Shown piece after piece: positions 1 to 6,820 of a stretch of DNA of 53,988 nucleotides (position 1 is the first letter of the stretch; each line of letters begins with the position of its first letter). The notes under the pieces are model-generated. The model saw only the letters and a program-made list of their open reading frames with translations. It did no database searches and was not told the origin of the DNA. The stretch is from JAVXCQ01 sp036659415 (GTDB lineage Bacteria; Bacillota; Negativicutes; Acidaminococcales; Acidaminococcaceae). The DNA is taken from positions 1 to 53,988 of the forward strand of contig JAVXCQ010000015.1 in NCBI GenBank assembly GCA_036659415.1, read 5' to 3'. Made by a program: the position numbers and the translations under genes.

Positions 1-2025
1 GCCAACGGCTGGCAAGTAGGCAATGCTAGCATTAACTACCTAGCGGTGGACTCCGGTACCGGCGTTACCACCTTTGGTGATAATACAACGGATAATGTAT
101 CTCAAATCAACGGCAAAAAAATGACCTTGGGTAAAGCTCTCACTGACCAAACGGTTCTCGACGGTGGGAATGCCACCTTTACCAGCAGTACCTCCCAGAC
201 TATGATTAACGGTGACGGACTGAGCATCGCTGGCGTCGCTGGCAGTGCTGGTGCTGGTAACAGCTTTGACTTTAAGAGTGCTACCGGGATAGGCACCTTT
301 ACTAGTGCCAGTGGAAAAACTAAAGGTACCACCACGATTCAAGGTAATACCATTACGACGGAAACTTTGAACGTTAATACCATTAATCTGGGTAACGGCA
401 CGAGTACTTCCGCTGGTAATGATGGCAATGTAACGATTAAAGACGACGGCTCGGCTTCCTTTGCTAAGGGCAAGTTCAAAGTAGCAAAAGAGGGCTATCT
501 GACGAATGAATTTATAGGAGCAGAGGCAAGTAGCACCGTACGCTTCACTACTGGTACTAGCGGCACCAGCTCTAGCTACAATAATGGGACGCAGACAGCT
601 ACTAGTAGCGTCGGCAATAATGCGATTACTAACAAAGTTATGAATAATACGACAGGTACTAACGGTACTAGTAGTACGCTGACAGAAACCGGTGCCACAA
701 CGACGGTAAAAGATGGTACTGCTACCAATACCACCACCGATACGGCAACTAGTTCCAAAAATGAAGTCAAGAACGGTAACAACTCTAGCAGCGTAGAAAA
801 CACGGCTACCGGCACTACTAATACGGTGACGGACGGAAAGACTACGAACACGGTGACGACTGACGCAAACGGCACGACCTTTACAAATACCGGGAATGAT
901 ACGGCGTTTGTTACTGGTGGCGCCACTGACACCACTATTAATGGTAATACCATTACCACCGGCAAGATCACCGCTGACCAATTGGTGATTACAGGCGGTA
1001 GTAGCACAGGCGGCACCAGCGGCGGCAATACTGATGGGAACCTCACCTTGAGCGGCGATGGTTCGTTTAGTAGCATTGTCAAAGATGATAATGGCAACCA
1101 AACCTCTTTCACCTCGAATATTAATGGAGTCAACTCTACGGTGACGAATGGTACTACTACTGGTTCTAATATCGTGACAGATTCCCAGGTCAGCAGCGGC
1201 GTAGCTAACAATGACGGTAGCGGCGGCAGCAGTACTGTGACTAACGCCACTGGTATCACGAGTACAGTGACCGACGGCAAAGGCACTAGCAGTACTGTGA
1301 CTAACGCCACTGGTATCACGAGTACAGTGACCGACGGCACCACAACGAATACTGTGACCACCACTAAAGACGGGGTGACCGTAGGTGATGGGAAACTAAC
1401 CACTACTACCACCATCAGCAAAGATGATGTGCAGCTAGGCACTGGTGAAAAGCTGTCCTATGTAGGCACAGTGGACGAATTAACCGAGGAATTAAAGAAC
1501 AAGGAAAAACCGGAAGAAACCACCTTGACAGACGCTTTGAACAATGCAATGGAAATTACTCATGGCGAGATTTCCCGCCTAGATGGACGGATTGATGAAG
1601 TGTCCGGTCGTCTAGACAAAGTTGGGGCGATGGCGGCAGCAGCAGCCTCCCTCAAGACCATGGGCTATGATCCGGAAGCGCCTACCGAAGTTGCGGTAGG
1701 TGTGGGTACCTACAAGGGTTCTAAGGCGCTGGCTTTGGGTCTGTTCCACTATCCTAACCGGGACTTCATGTTAAACGTGAACTACTCCATGAGTGGCAGC
1801 GAAAACATGGGCGGCGTGGGTGCGACTTGGAAATTTGGTCGGAAAAACCCTCAAAAAATAGCGGCAGAGAAAGCACGCAAAGCACAGGAGCAAAAAGTGC
1901 AAGCACAAAAACTGGCTTCGGACAAAGCAGCTAAACTCATGCGTGACCAAAAAGTACAAGCGGCAAAAGCTCGCTTGGCTTTAGCAGCACAAAGTAGCAC
2001 CACTGCTATGAACGACATTAAATAA
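1..2025 (+). CDS. Trimeric autotransporter adhesin, 3' part (YadA-like, partial)
   Basis: The frame is open from base 1 without a convincing start (the first in-frame GTG is at 46, inside the protein), so the gene begins upstream and 674 codons are visible. The passenger is low-complexity and Thr/Asn/Gly/Ser-rich with repeated TNTVTDG-type units, as in the stalks of trimeric autotransporters. From about base 1525 comes a short coiled coil (ISRLDGRIDEVSGRLDKVG) and then a YadA anchor with alternating beta-strands (AVGVGTYKGSKALALGLF; FMLNVNYSMS; GGVGATWKFGRK), which should trimerise into the outer-membrane pore. Role by family: surface adhesion in a diderm cell. Odd: about 58 Lys/Ala/Gln-rich residues follow the last strand, where family members usually stop at the barrel. 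The anchor assignment is secure; ligand and full length are unknown. Confidence 0.9.
   Translation, partial: ANGWQVGNASINYLAVDSGTGVTTFGDNTTDNVSQINGKKMTLGKALTDQTVLDGGNATFTSSTSQTMINGDGLSIAGVAGSAGAGNSFDFKSATGIGTFTSASGKTKGTTTIQGNTITTETLNVNTINLGNGTSTSAGNDGNVTIKDDGSASFAKGKFKVAKEGYLTNEFIGAEASSTVRFTTGTSGTSSSYNNGTQTATSSVGNNAITNKVMNNTTGTNGTSSTLTETGATTTVKDGTATNTTTDTATSSKNEVKNGNNSSSVENTATGTTNTVTDGKTTNTVTTDANGTTFTNTGNDTAFVTGGATDTTINGNTITTGKITADQLVITGGSSTGGTSGGNTDGNLTLSGDGSFSSIVKDDNGNQTSFTSNINGVNSTVTNGTTTGSNIVTDSQVSSGVANNDGSGGSSTVTNATGITSTVTDGKGTSSTVTNATGITSTVTDGTTTNTVTTTKDGVTVGDGKLTTTTTISKDDVQLGTGEKLSYVGTVDELTEELKNKEKPEETTLTDALNNAMEITHGEISRLDGRIDEVSGRLDKVGAMAAAAASLKTMGYDPEAPTEVAVGVGTYKGSKALALGLFHYPNRDFMLNVNYSMSGSENMGGVGATWKFGRKNPQKIAAEKARKAQEQKVQAQKLASDKAAKLMRDQKVQAAKARLALAAQSSTTAMNDIK
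1228..1339 (+). repeat. Two tandem copies of a 60-bp unit inside the adhesin stalk
   Basis: Bases 1228-1279 and 1288-1339 are identical over 52 bases with a 60-bp period (20 codons), encoding two copies of SSTVTNATGITSTVTDG. Identity at DNA level, including third positions, points to a recent in-frame duplication. Confidence 0.9.
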
Positions 2026-2043
2026 ACGACGAAGAGCGGGTAA

Positions 2044-2075
2044 CCTGGGGTCACCGATAAGCCGGTGCCCCTAGG
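2044..2075. other. Intergenic stem-loop between adhesin and exported protein genes
   Basis: Arms at 2044-2056 and 2062-2075 can form a stem of about 13 pairs with one G-U and one mismatch around a loop near ataag. No T-run follows on either strand, so it is not a standard intrinsic terminator. It could stabilise the upstream mRNA or mark a weak transcript end. Confidence 0.5.
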
Positions 2076-2104
2076 TAATAGCTCGAAAAAGGAGCAATGC
2101 TTAG

Positions 2105-2527
2105 ATGAGAAAAATAGTAGCAGTGATAGTTTTAATGGTAGTTTTGGGCATCAGTAATCTGTGTATGGCGGCTAGTAACAGCAGTATTTTGGGTAATGAA
2201 GAAAAAACCATTAACCGCTTTTTGGGTGCGGTGACCGGTTCTATCGGCTACAGCGAGGAATTGCAAATGAGCCTAGCACCTGGTTTGCAAAAGAAAATCA
2301 CGGCGACTAATCTCGGTAGATTAAAAGCCCAGATCCAAGCAACCTTTGGGGACTTGGTGGAAAGCAAGCTGTTTTCTCTAGAAAAGTACGATAAAGGCGA
2401 TAAGGTAACGTATGTGGGGAGCTTCTCCAAAGAAGAAGTGACTATGCTGACCTTTGCCTTTATTCTGGAGGACGGCAAACCGCTCCTAAGTGATTTTGCG
2501 ATAACTCCGGTACAAATTAAAAAATAA
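2105..2527 (+). CDS. Small exported protein, DUF3887-like
   Basis: The 140-residue product starts with a Sec signal peptide (basic MRK, then a hydrophobic run ending in CMAAS, likely cleaved about residue 22-23). The mature part is small, soluble and alternates charged and hydrophobic residues, with a pattern (FGDLVESKLFSLEKY, then VTYVGSFSKEEVTMLTFAF) that resembles DUF3887-type proteins. The start is supported by a ggag site about 8 bases upstream. It sits 79 bases after the adhesin on the same strand, so co-transcription is possible, and a strong terminator follows. No catalytic motif is visible. A periplasmic helper of the adhesin is conceivable but unproven. Confidence 0.7.
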   Translation: MRKIVAVIVLMVVLGISNLCMAASNSSILGNEEKTINRFLGAVTGSIGYSEELQMSLAPGLQKKITATNLGRLKAQIQATFGDLVESKLFSLEKYDKGDKVTYVGSFSKEEVTMLTFAFILEDGKPLLSDFAITPVQIKK

Positions 2528-2532
2528 GTCCT

Positions 2533-2564
2533 AGAGATTGCAGCTTGCTGCAATCTCTTTTTTT
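2533..2564 (+). terminator. Intrinsic terminator after the exported protein
   Basis: Perfect 11-bp stem agagattgcag/ctgcaatctct with a 4-base loop, followed by a run of seven T. Confidence 0.9.
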
Positions 2565-2597
2565 GCGACTAGGAGCTATTTTTCTAAGTTTTTAACG

Positions 2598-2626
2598 TTG
2601 TAGTGTGGGACGGAATGTATTAAAAT
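2598..2626 (+). promoter_or_regulatory. Candidate promoter of ktrB-ktrA-trmH
   Basis: TTGTAG (2598-2603), a 17-base spacer and TAAAAT (2621-2626), just downstream of the preceding terminator and about 45 bases before the ktrB start. Confidence 0.55.
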
Positions 2627-2668
2627 AAGCACAAGTAGGTGTCAGGACTAAGGAGCAGGGGGGACGAA

Positions 2669-4006
2669 ATGAAGGTAATGAAATGGGTGCCGCTACTATC
2701 TACGTACCAAATGGTGGCAGTGACGTTCTTGGGTTTGATTTTGACGGGGACGCTATTACTAATGTTGCCCCTAGCTAGTGCGACGGGTAGTTCGCTGTCG
2801 TTTTTGAATGCGCTGTTTACGGCGACGTCGGCGGCCTGTGTGACGGGTTTAATCGTGGTGGACACGGGTACTTATTTTTCGCTTTTTGGTCAACTGGTGA
2901 TTATTACGTTAATTCAACTAGGCGGCCTCGGCATTATGACTTTTGCCACGATTTTTAGTGTGGCGTTCGGTAAAAAAATTAATTTGCAGGAGCGTTTGCG
3001 GATTCAGGAGTCTTTGAACCAAAGCGATATCTCTGGGGTCGTACGGCTGTGTTTAAACGTGGTGAAGTACACCTTGTGGATTGAGTTCGCTTTTGGCACG
3101 GTGCTGGCAATTAATTTTTTCCCGACGATGGGGCTGCAGGGTATTTACTGGGGCTATTGGCACGCAGTGTCGGCTTTTTGTAATGCTGGTTTTGACCTAA
3201 TGGGGGGCTTTCGCAGTATGACGGGCTTTGTCAGTGACTGGACGGTGAATGTGTGCTTGATGTCGCTGATTACGCTGGGTGGTCTGGGTTTTGCGGTGAT
3301 GGAAGATATTTTGCGGGTACGCAAGTTTTCTTTGTTGAGGGTGCATACCAAGCTTGTCTTGATTGCTTCCATGAGTTTAATCCTGGTGGGGGCGGTACTG
3401 TTGTGGCTGCTAGAGCACAATAATCCGGCGACGATGGGCAGCCTCAGCCTGGGAGATCAAATCATGGCTAGCTTGTTCCAGTCGGTGTCGCCGAGAACGG
3501 CGGGCTTTAATACGCTGGCGCTGGAACAGATGACGGATGCCAGCTTGTTTTTGTGTGTGGTATTAATGTTTGTGGGTGCTTCGCCGGCGTCTACAGGCGG
3601 TGGTATTAAGACCACGAGTTTTGCTTTGGCGTTGATGACGGCGTGGGCGTTAATTCGTGGCAAGGCGGATTTGGCGCTGTTTGGGCGCAAGGTCAAACAA
3701 GATGCGATTAGCAAGTCGTTTATCATTACGACGATTGCGGTAATGTGGGTGGTGAGTGCTACCTTTTGCCTTTCTGTTTTGGAGGGGGACAGGTTCTTGT
3801 ATATGTTGTTTGAGGTCGTGTCGGCTTTTGCCACGGTGGGTTTAACGGCGGGGGTGACCCAGAGCTTGTGCCCTGCCAGCAAGGTTATTTTAATCTTGAC
3901 GATGTTTGCCGGCCGGGTGGGTGTCTTAACGTTTGTGATGGCACTGATGCACAAACGTAAACCGAAGGCGATGCGTTATCCGGAAGAAAATATTATGATT
4001 GGTTAG
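2669..4006 (+). CDS. ktrB: TrkH/KtrB family potassium uptake channel subunit
   Basis: The 445-residue integral membrane protein has the four repeated pore motifs of the TrkH/KtrB/HKT superfamily, each with the selectivity-filter glycine: SAACVTGLIVVDTG, AFCNAGFDLMGG, SPRTAGFNTL and AFATVGLTAG. The GASPASTGGGIKTTSF segment lies after pore three, as in KtrB. It forms the ion path of a K+ (possibly Na+-coupled) uptake system gated by the cytosolic ring encoded by the next gene. Start: ATG 2669 is preferred over an upstream in-frame GTG (2639), because purine-rich aggagcagggggga precedes it and the protein then begins with a basic stretch and a transmembrane helix. The KtrA gene follows with a 9-base gap, so the two are surely one unit. 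Confidence 0.93.
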   Translation: MKVMKWVPLLSTYQMVAVTFLGLILTGTLLLMLPLASATGSSLSFLNALFTATSAACVTGLIVVDTGTYFSLFGQLVIITLIQLGGLGIMTFATIFSVAFGKKINLQERLRIQESLNQSDISGVVRLCLNVVKYTLWIEFAFGTVLAINFFPTMGLQGIYWGYWHAVSAFCNAGFDLMGGFRSMTGFVSDWTVNVCLMSLITLGGLGFAVMEDILRVRKFSLLRVHTKLVLIASMSLILVGAVLLWLLEHNNPATMGSLSLGDQIMASLFQSVSPRTAGFNTLALEQMTDASLFLCVVLMFVGASPASTGGGIKTTSFALALMTAWALIRGKADLALFGRKVKQDAISKSFIITTIAVMWVVSATFCLSVLEGDRFLYMLFEVVSAFATVGLTAGVTQSLCPASKVILILTMFAGRVGVLTFVMALMHKRKPKAMRYPEENIMIG

Positions 4007-4015
4007 GTGACGAGC

Positions 4016-4672
4016 ATGAAAAATAAAAGACAATATGTAGTATGGGGCTTGGGTCGTTTCGGGGTTAGTGTGGCACGGACGCTATTTGCCTTGGGGCACG
4101 AGGTGCTAGGCATTGATAATGATGAGGATTTGGTGCAGTCCATGAGTCAAGAGCTGACTCACGTGGTGGTGGCGGATAATATTGATGAGGAAACCGTAAA
4201 GGCTTTGGGGCTACGCAATTTTGATGTGGCGATTGTGGCGATTGGGGATTTGGAAGCGAACCTTTTGTGTACCATGATTCTCAAGGAGGCGGGGGTACCT
4301 TTGATTGTGGTCAAGGCGTCCAATGCTTTGCATGGCAAGATGCTGGAAAAAATAGGGGCGGACAAGGTCATTTATCCGGAACGGGATATGGGTAAACGGG
4401 TGGCACATAATCTGGCTTCTAGTAATATTATGGATTATATTGAGCTGTCCGATGATTTGAGCTTAATGGAAATGACGGTGCCGGCGTCTTTGGTGGGTAA
4501 AAACCTTATTGAGGCCGATTTAAGAAAGCGCTATAACGTGAATATCGTAGCGGTGAAGCACGGGGGCAAGACGGAAATCAATCCGGATCCCACGGTGCGG
4601 TTCACGGCGGAAGATGTACTGATTGTACTGGGTAAGCATGAAAGTATGACAAAAATGGAGGTGGGAGTATGA
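4016..4672 (+). CDS. ktrA: KtrA/TrkA-type potassium channel regulatory subunit (RCK)
   Basis: The 218-residue soluble protein has an N-terminal Rossmann RCK domain: GLGRFGVSVARTL is the nucleotide-binding glycine loop, followed by an acidic end of strand two (GIDNDED). A C-terminal TrkA_C domain (about residues 140-218, ending VLIVLGKHESMTKME) would bind a second ligand. KtrA forms an octameric ring that gates KtrB in response to ATP/ADP or NAD(H). ATG 4016 is chosen over GTG 4007, which abuts the ktrB stop codon: aggtga at 4005-4010 gives 4016 a usable ribosome site. The 3' end overlaps the methyltransferase gene by four bases (ATGA), implying translational coupling. Confidence 0.92.
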   Translation: MKNKRQYVVWGLGRFGVSVARTLFALGHEVLGIDNDEDLVQSMSQELTHVVVADNIDEETVKALGLRNFDVAIVAIGDLEANLLCTMILKEAGVPLIVVKASNALHGKMLEKIGADKVIYPERDMGKRVAHNLASSNIMDYIELSDDLSLMEMTVPASLVGKNLIEADLRKRYNVNIVAVKHGGKTEINPDPTVRFTAEDVLIVLGKHESMTKMEVGV

Positions 4673-5478
4673 GAAAGGTCATTACCAGTGTGCAAAACCA
4701 ACTGGTGAAAGATACCTGTGAGTTGAAATTAAAAAAGCATCGAGGGGATCGGGAGGAATTCATTGTAGAGGGGGTACGCAGTACCGAGGAGGCGCTGCGC
4801 TCGCACTGGCGGATTATCATGGTCTTTGTGGATCCGGAGGCAGAAGATGCGCCACGGTTTGGGCAGCTAGTGCAAGAGCTGGAAGCAGAGGACATTCAGC
4901 TTTATGAGGTGCCGCCGGAGATTATGCGGCGGCTCACAGATACGGAGTCGCCGTCGGGGATTCTGGCGGTAGTGGAACGCAGGGGCTACGATTTGTCGGA
5001 TTTTAGTGAGATGGCGGAGGGTACGCTTCTAGTGCTGGACGGGGTGCGGGACCCGGGCAATGTGGGGACGATTATCCGGACGGCGGACGCAGCCGGGGTG
5101 GCAGGGCTTGTGATGCTGCCAGATTGCGCCGATGTATTTGCTCCCAAAACGGTGCGGGCGACCATGGGATCCTTATTTCATGTGCCGATTGTGGTAGAGG
5201 TGGGCACAGAGGAGCTGGTAACCTGGTGCCGACAAAACAAATGGACGCTGTGGAGCAGTACCCTAGAGGGTGCTAGCAGTATTTATGAAGCACCCATGGT
5301 ACCCAAGACGGTGCTAGTGGTGGGTAATGAGGCAAGCGGCGTGAGTGCGGGGATTATTGCCCAGTCTGACCAGAAGGTGTGTATTCCCATGCTGGGTGAC
5401 GCCGAGTCTTTGAATGTGGCGATGGCAACGGGGGTCATGCTGTTTGAGGGTGTGCGCCGCCGGCTTGCGTCACGCTAA
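4669..5478 (+). CDS. TrmH/SpoU family RNA 2'-O-methyltransferase
   Basis: The 269-residue protein has an N-terminal substrate-binding domain (residues 1-100, with EEFIVEGVRSTEEAL) and a C-terminal SPOUT knot domain. The three SpoU motifs are present: DPGNVGTIIRTAD (128-140), the VVGNEASGVS loop and IPMLGDAESLNVAMATGV near the end. Such enzymes transfer a methyl group from SAM to a ribose 2'-OH in 23S rRNA or tRNA; the RlmB-like architecture suggests rRNA, but the exact nucleotide cannot be read from sequence. It sits between ktrA (4-base overlap) and pheS, a common firmicute arrangement, but pheST has its own T-box promoter. Confidence 0.9.
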   Translation: MRKVITSVQNQLVKDTCELKLKKHRGDREEFIVEGVRSTEEALRSHWRIIMVFVDPEAEDAPRFGQLVQELEAEDIQLYEVPPEIMRRLTDTESPSGILAVVERRGYDLSDFSEMAEGTLLVLDGVRDPGNVGTIIRTADAAGVAGLVMLPDCADVFAPKTVRATMGSLFHVPIVVEVGTEELVTWCRQNKWTLWSSTLEGASSIYEAPMVPKTVLVVGNEASGVSAGIIAQSDQKVCIPMLGDAESLNVAMATGVMLFEGVRRRLASR

Positions 5479-5494
5479 AGTTGTGTGTTATAAT
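5465..5494 (+). promoter_or_regulatory. Candidate promoter of the pheS-pheT transcript
   Basis: TATAAT at 5489-5494 lies 18 bases after a weak TTGCGT (5465-5470) in the end of the methyltransferase gene. The T-box leader begins just downstream. Confidence 0.6.
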
Positions 5495-5500
5495 TATGGC

Positions 5501-5742
5501 GTTAATTAAATAAAACCTGAGCATAATGACGAAGAGAGTATGTTGTAGGGGTGTTACAGAAAGTGCGGACTAGGCTGAGAGCCGCATACTACGCTGGAAC
5601 AGAAGTTCACTTTTGAGTGTTTGAGCTGAAAGCTACGGCTGGGTAGGCTGGACGTGGGTCGCGTTAAGACCAGAGAGTACAAATGAGGGTGGTACCGCGG
5701 AAATAAGACTTTCGCCCCTGAACCGGGGCGGGAGTTTTTTTA
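5501..5742 (+). promoter_or_regulatory. T-box riboswitch controlling pheS-pheT
   Basis: A leader of about 240 bases precedes pheS. It contains gaagagagta near its 5' end (AGTA loop-type motif), an extended stem I region with gtgcgg pairing gccgcat, the near-invariant T-box sequence AGGGTGGTACCGCGG (5686-5700) and a terminator hairpin. In this class, uncharged tRNA pairs with a specifier codon and with the T-box, favouring the antiterminator. A TTC followed by A (5606-5608) on the 3' side of stem I is the likely Phe specifier. Its position was judged by eye, not by folding. Confidence 0.93.
5708..5742 (+). terminator. T-box regulated terminator
   Basis: Stem actttcgcccc/ggggcgggagt (11 pairs, two G-U) with a 6-base loop and seven T's. 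It competes with the antiterminator formed by the T-box sequence just upstream. Confidence 0.9.
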
Positions 5743-5782
5743 TTTTGTATTAAAGCGGATTAGAGAATTGAGGAGGATGACG

Positions 5783-6808
5783 ATGAAAGAAAAACTGGAA
5801 GCACTGAAAGAGCAGGTTTTATCGGACTTAAAGTCGGTAGACTCTCTAGATGCGGTCAAAAATCTAAAGGTACAATATTTGGGTAAAAAGGGTGCGCTGA
5901 CGGAAATTTTGCGGAGTATGGGCGCAGTTCTAGCGGAAGAACGTCCCAAAATCGGGCAAAGGGTCAACGAGCTGCGTTCGGAGCTAGAGGGCAAAATTGC
6001 TGAGCAGTTGGCAGTGATGGAAAAGGCGGCTTTGGCGAAAAAACTGGCGAATGAAAAGGTGGATATTACATTGCCGGGCAGAGTGCCGCAAGCTGGGCAT
6101 TTGCACCCGGTGACGCTGACGCTGCGGGAAATGAAGAAAATCTTTATGCGGATGGGTTTTGACGTAACGGAAGGGCCAGAAATTGAAAATGATTACTATA
6201 ATTTTGCGGCACTGAACTTGCCCCAGGATCACCCGGCAAGGGATATGCAGGATACGTTTTATATTACGGAGGAGTTTTTGCTCCGCACGCAAACTTCACC
6301 GGTACAGGCACGCACCATGCAGAAGTTGGCTAATAATACGCCTATTCGCATGATTGCTCCGGGTACGGTGTATCGCTGTGATTATGATGCTACACATTCT
6401 CCCATGTTTCATCAGGTGGAGGGGCTGGTCATTGACAAGCAGATTAGTCTGGCGGATTTAAAAGGCACGTTGGAGTTATTTTGCAAGGAAATGTTTGGCA
6501 GTAGTGTCCAAATTCGTTTGCGCCCCAGCTTCTTCCCTTTTACCGAACCTTCGGCGGAGGTGGATATTAGCTGTGTCATTTGTGGTGGCAAGGGCTGCCG
6601 AGTTTGCAAAAATTCGGGTTGGCTGGAAATCCTCGGCTCAGGTATGGTACACCCCAATGTTTTGCGAATGAGTGGCTATGACCCGGAGCAGGTGAGTGGT
6701 TTTGCTTTTGGTATGGGTGTGGAACGGATTGCGATGCTGAAATATGGCATTGATGATTTGCGTTTATTCTTTGAAAATGATTTGCGGTTTATCCGTCAAT
6801 TTAAATAA
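5783..6808 (+). CDS. pheS: Phenylalanyl-tRNA synthetase alpha subunit
   Basis: The 341-residue catalytic subunit charges tRNA-Phe as an alpha2beta2 tetramer with PheT. An N-terminal coiled coil (about 1-85, with QYLGKKGALTEILRSMG) contacts tRNA. The class II core carries motif 2 (PGTVYRCDYDATHSPMFHQVEG) and motif 3 (GFAFGMGVERIAMLKYGI). ATG 5783 is preferred because aggagg at 5771-5776 is 6 bases upstream; the TTG at 5768 and ATG at 5777 are too close to or upstream of it. It is 12 bases from pheT and controlled by the T-box. Confidence 0.97.
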   Translation: MKEKLEALKEQVLSDLKSVDSLDAVKNLKVQYLGKKGALTEILRSMGAVLAEERPKIGQRVNELRSELEGKIAEQLAVMEKAALAKKLANEKVDITLPGRVPQAGHLHPVTLTLREMKKIFMRMGFDVTEGPEIENDYYNFAALNLPQDHPARDMQDTFYITEEFLLRTQTSPVQARTMQKLANNTPIRMIAPGTVYRCDYDATHSPMFHQVEGLVIDKQISLADLKGTLELFCKEMFGSSVQIRLRPSFFPFTEPSAEVDISCVICGGKGCRVCKNSGWLEILGSGMVHPNVLRMSGYDPEQVSGFAFGMGVERIAMLKYGIDDLRLFFENDLRFIRQFK

Positions 6809-6820
6809 GGGAGGTAACTT

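Noticed and set aside
1228..1339. Possible CRISPR or tandem-repeat array
   Set aside because: Only two copies, in frame with the adhesin and coding; no spacers.
40..1442. Long reverse-strand frames (353 and 288 codons) opposite the adhesin
   Set aside because: They result from the Thr/Asn-rich repetitive codons of the adhesin; the translations are low-complexity, lack ribosome sites and match no family pattern.
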